Below are positions 15,733 through 15,858 of a DNA stretch of 15,858 bases, one piece after another. The DNA is from CAIWXH01 sp964555675. GTDB lineage: Bacteria > Chloroflexota > Chloroflexia > Chloroflexales > Chloroflexaceae. Where the stretch lies: contig CAZKTU010000147.1 of assembly GCA_964555675.1 (NCBI GenBank), forward strand, positions 1-15,858, given 5' to 3'. Below the pieces are notes generated by a model that had not been told where the DNA came from, made no database searches, and worked only from the letters and a program-made list of their open reading frames with translations. How positions within the stretch are numbered: the stretch's first letter is position 1; each line of letters begins with the position of its first letter. The position numbers and the translations under genes were made by a program.

Positions 15733-15738
15733 AGTATA
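15733..15738 (-). promoter_or_regulatory. Probable -10 element for the GT-C-like gene
   Basis: TATACT on the minus strand in the A/T-rich gap between the epimerase stop (15752-15754) and the ATG at 15694. It would give a leader of about 32 nt. The -35 region (around 15755-15762, where ATTCGT and similar can be read) is weak and overlaps the end of the epimerase gene. Confidence 0.4.
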
Positions 15739-15751
15739 CCATTAATGATCT

Positions 15752-15858
15752 TTAACGAATGAGCTCCCCCAGCCCCTCGCGCAGGCTCACGGTGGGCCGC
15801 CAACCCAGGGCCTGCAGCAGCCCGCTGTCGCCCTGCGAGTGCAGCACGTCGCCCGCGC
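15752..15858 (-). CDS. C-terminal fragment of a probable NAD-dependent sugar epimerase/dehydratase
   Basis: Thirty-four codons and a TAA are visible; the rest lies beyond the window. The fragment contains GDVLHSQGDSGLLQALGWRP followed by TVSLREGLGELIR. This matches the usual end of extended short-chain dehydrogenase/reductases such as UDP-glucose 4-epimerase, where a GDV..S.ad stretch precedes LGW.P...L.eGL. Such enzymes supply nucleotide sugars for glycan assembly, which fits the neighbours. Too little is present to say which sugar it handles. It has the same strand as the rest and ends 57 bp before the next gene. The C-terminal pattern is convincing but short. Confidence 0.75.
   Translation of the reverse strand, partial: AGDVLHSQGDSGLLQALGWRPTVSLREGLGELIR

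Overview
The window reads as part of a surface-polysaccharide (exopolysaccharide or cell-wall glycan) gene cluster from a high-GC bacterium. All thirteen genes lie on the minus strand, so transcription runs from high to low coordinates. The lineage cannot be fixed from this sequence. The GC-rich coding, the interleaved zinc-ribbon methyltransferases and GT2 enzymes, and the membrane proteins with C-terminal beta-sandwich modules remind me of Chloroflexota clusters (Roseiflexus/Chloroflexus-like), but that is a low-confidence inference. No tRNA, rRNA, insertion sequence, CRISPR array or prophage gene was seen.

Layout in order of transcription. (1) 15858-15752: the last 34 codons of a probable NAD-dependent sugar epimerase/dehydratase, cut by the window edge. 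(2) 15694-13031: a large polytopic GT-C-like membrane protein carrying two tandem extracytoplasmic beta-sandwich-like modules, with a likely promoter just upstream (-10 at 15733-15738). (3) 12907-1579: ten tightly packed genes behind a consensus extended -10 promoter (12976-12984). They encode a membrane-anchored TPR protein ending in the same module, a Wzx-type flippase, a zinc-ribbon methyltransferase, a GT2, a second zinc-ribbon methyltransferase, a second GT2, an O-antigen ligase/polymerase-like protein, two GT4 enzymes and a WecG/TagA/CpsF (GT26) enzyme. Eight of the nine junctions overlap or abut (4-bp ATGA/GTGA/TTGA overlaps, a TGATG, a 17-bp overlap and one TAG|ATG) and the ninth has a 15-bp gap. 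(4) 1332-1: a polyprenyl-phosphate glycosylphosphotransferase behind its own sigma70-like promoter, cut at its C-terminus by the window edge.

How the parts fit together (inference from families): the glycosylphosphotransferase would start the glycan on undecaprenyl phosphate. GT26, GT4 and GT2 enzymes would extend it on the cytoplasmic face, and the two methyltransferases would modify sugars or precursors. The flippase would carry the lipid-linked unit across the membrane, and the ligase/polymerase-like protein would polymerise or transfer it outside. The GT-C-like protein and the TPR protein would act on the outer face. Chain-length control and export genes (Wzz/Wzc/Wza types) are not in this window.

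The observations most worth following are the beta-sandwich module shared by the TPR protein and (twice) by the GT-C-like protein, and the tandem GT2 plus zinc-ribbon-methyltransferase pair. Several starts given here differ from the longest open frame: GT2 at 7092, flippase at a TTG at 11741, TPR protein at 12907 and GT-C-like protein at 15694.
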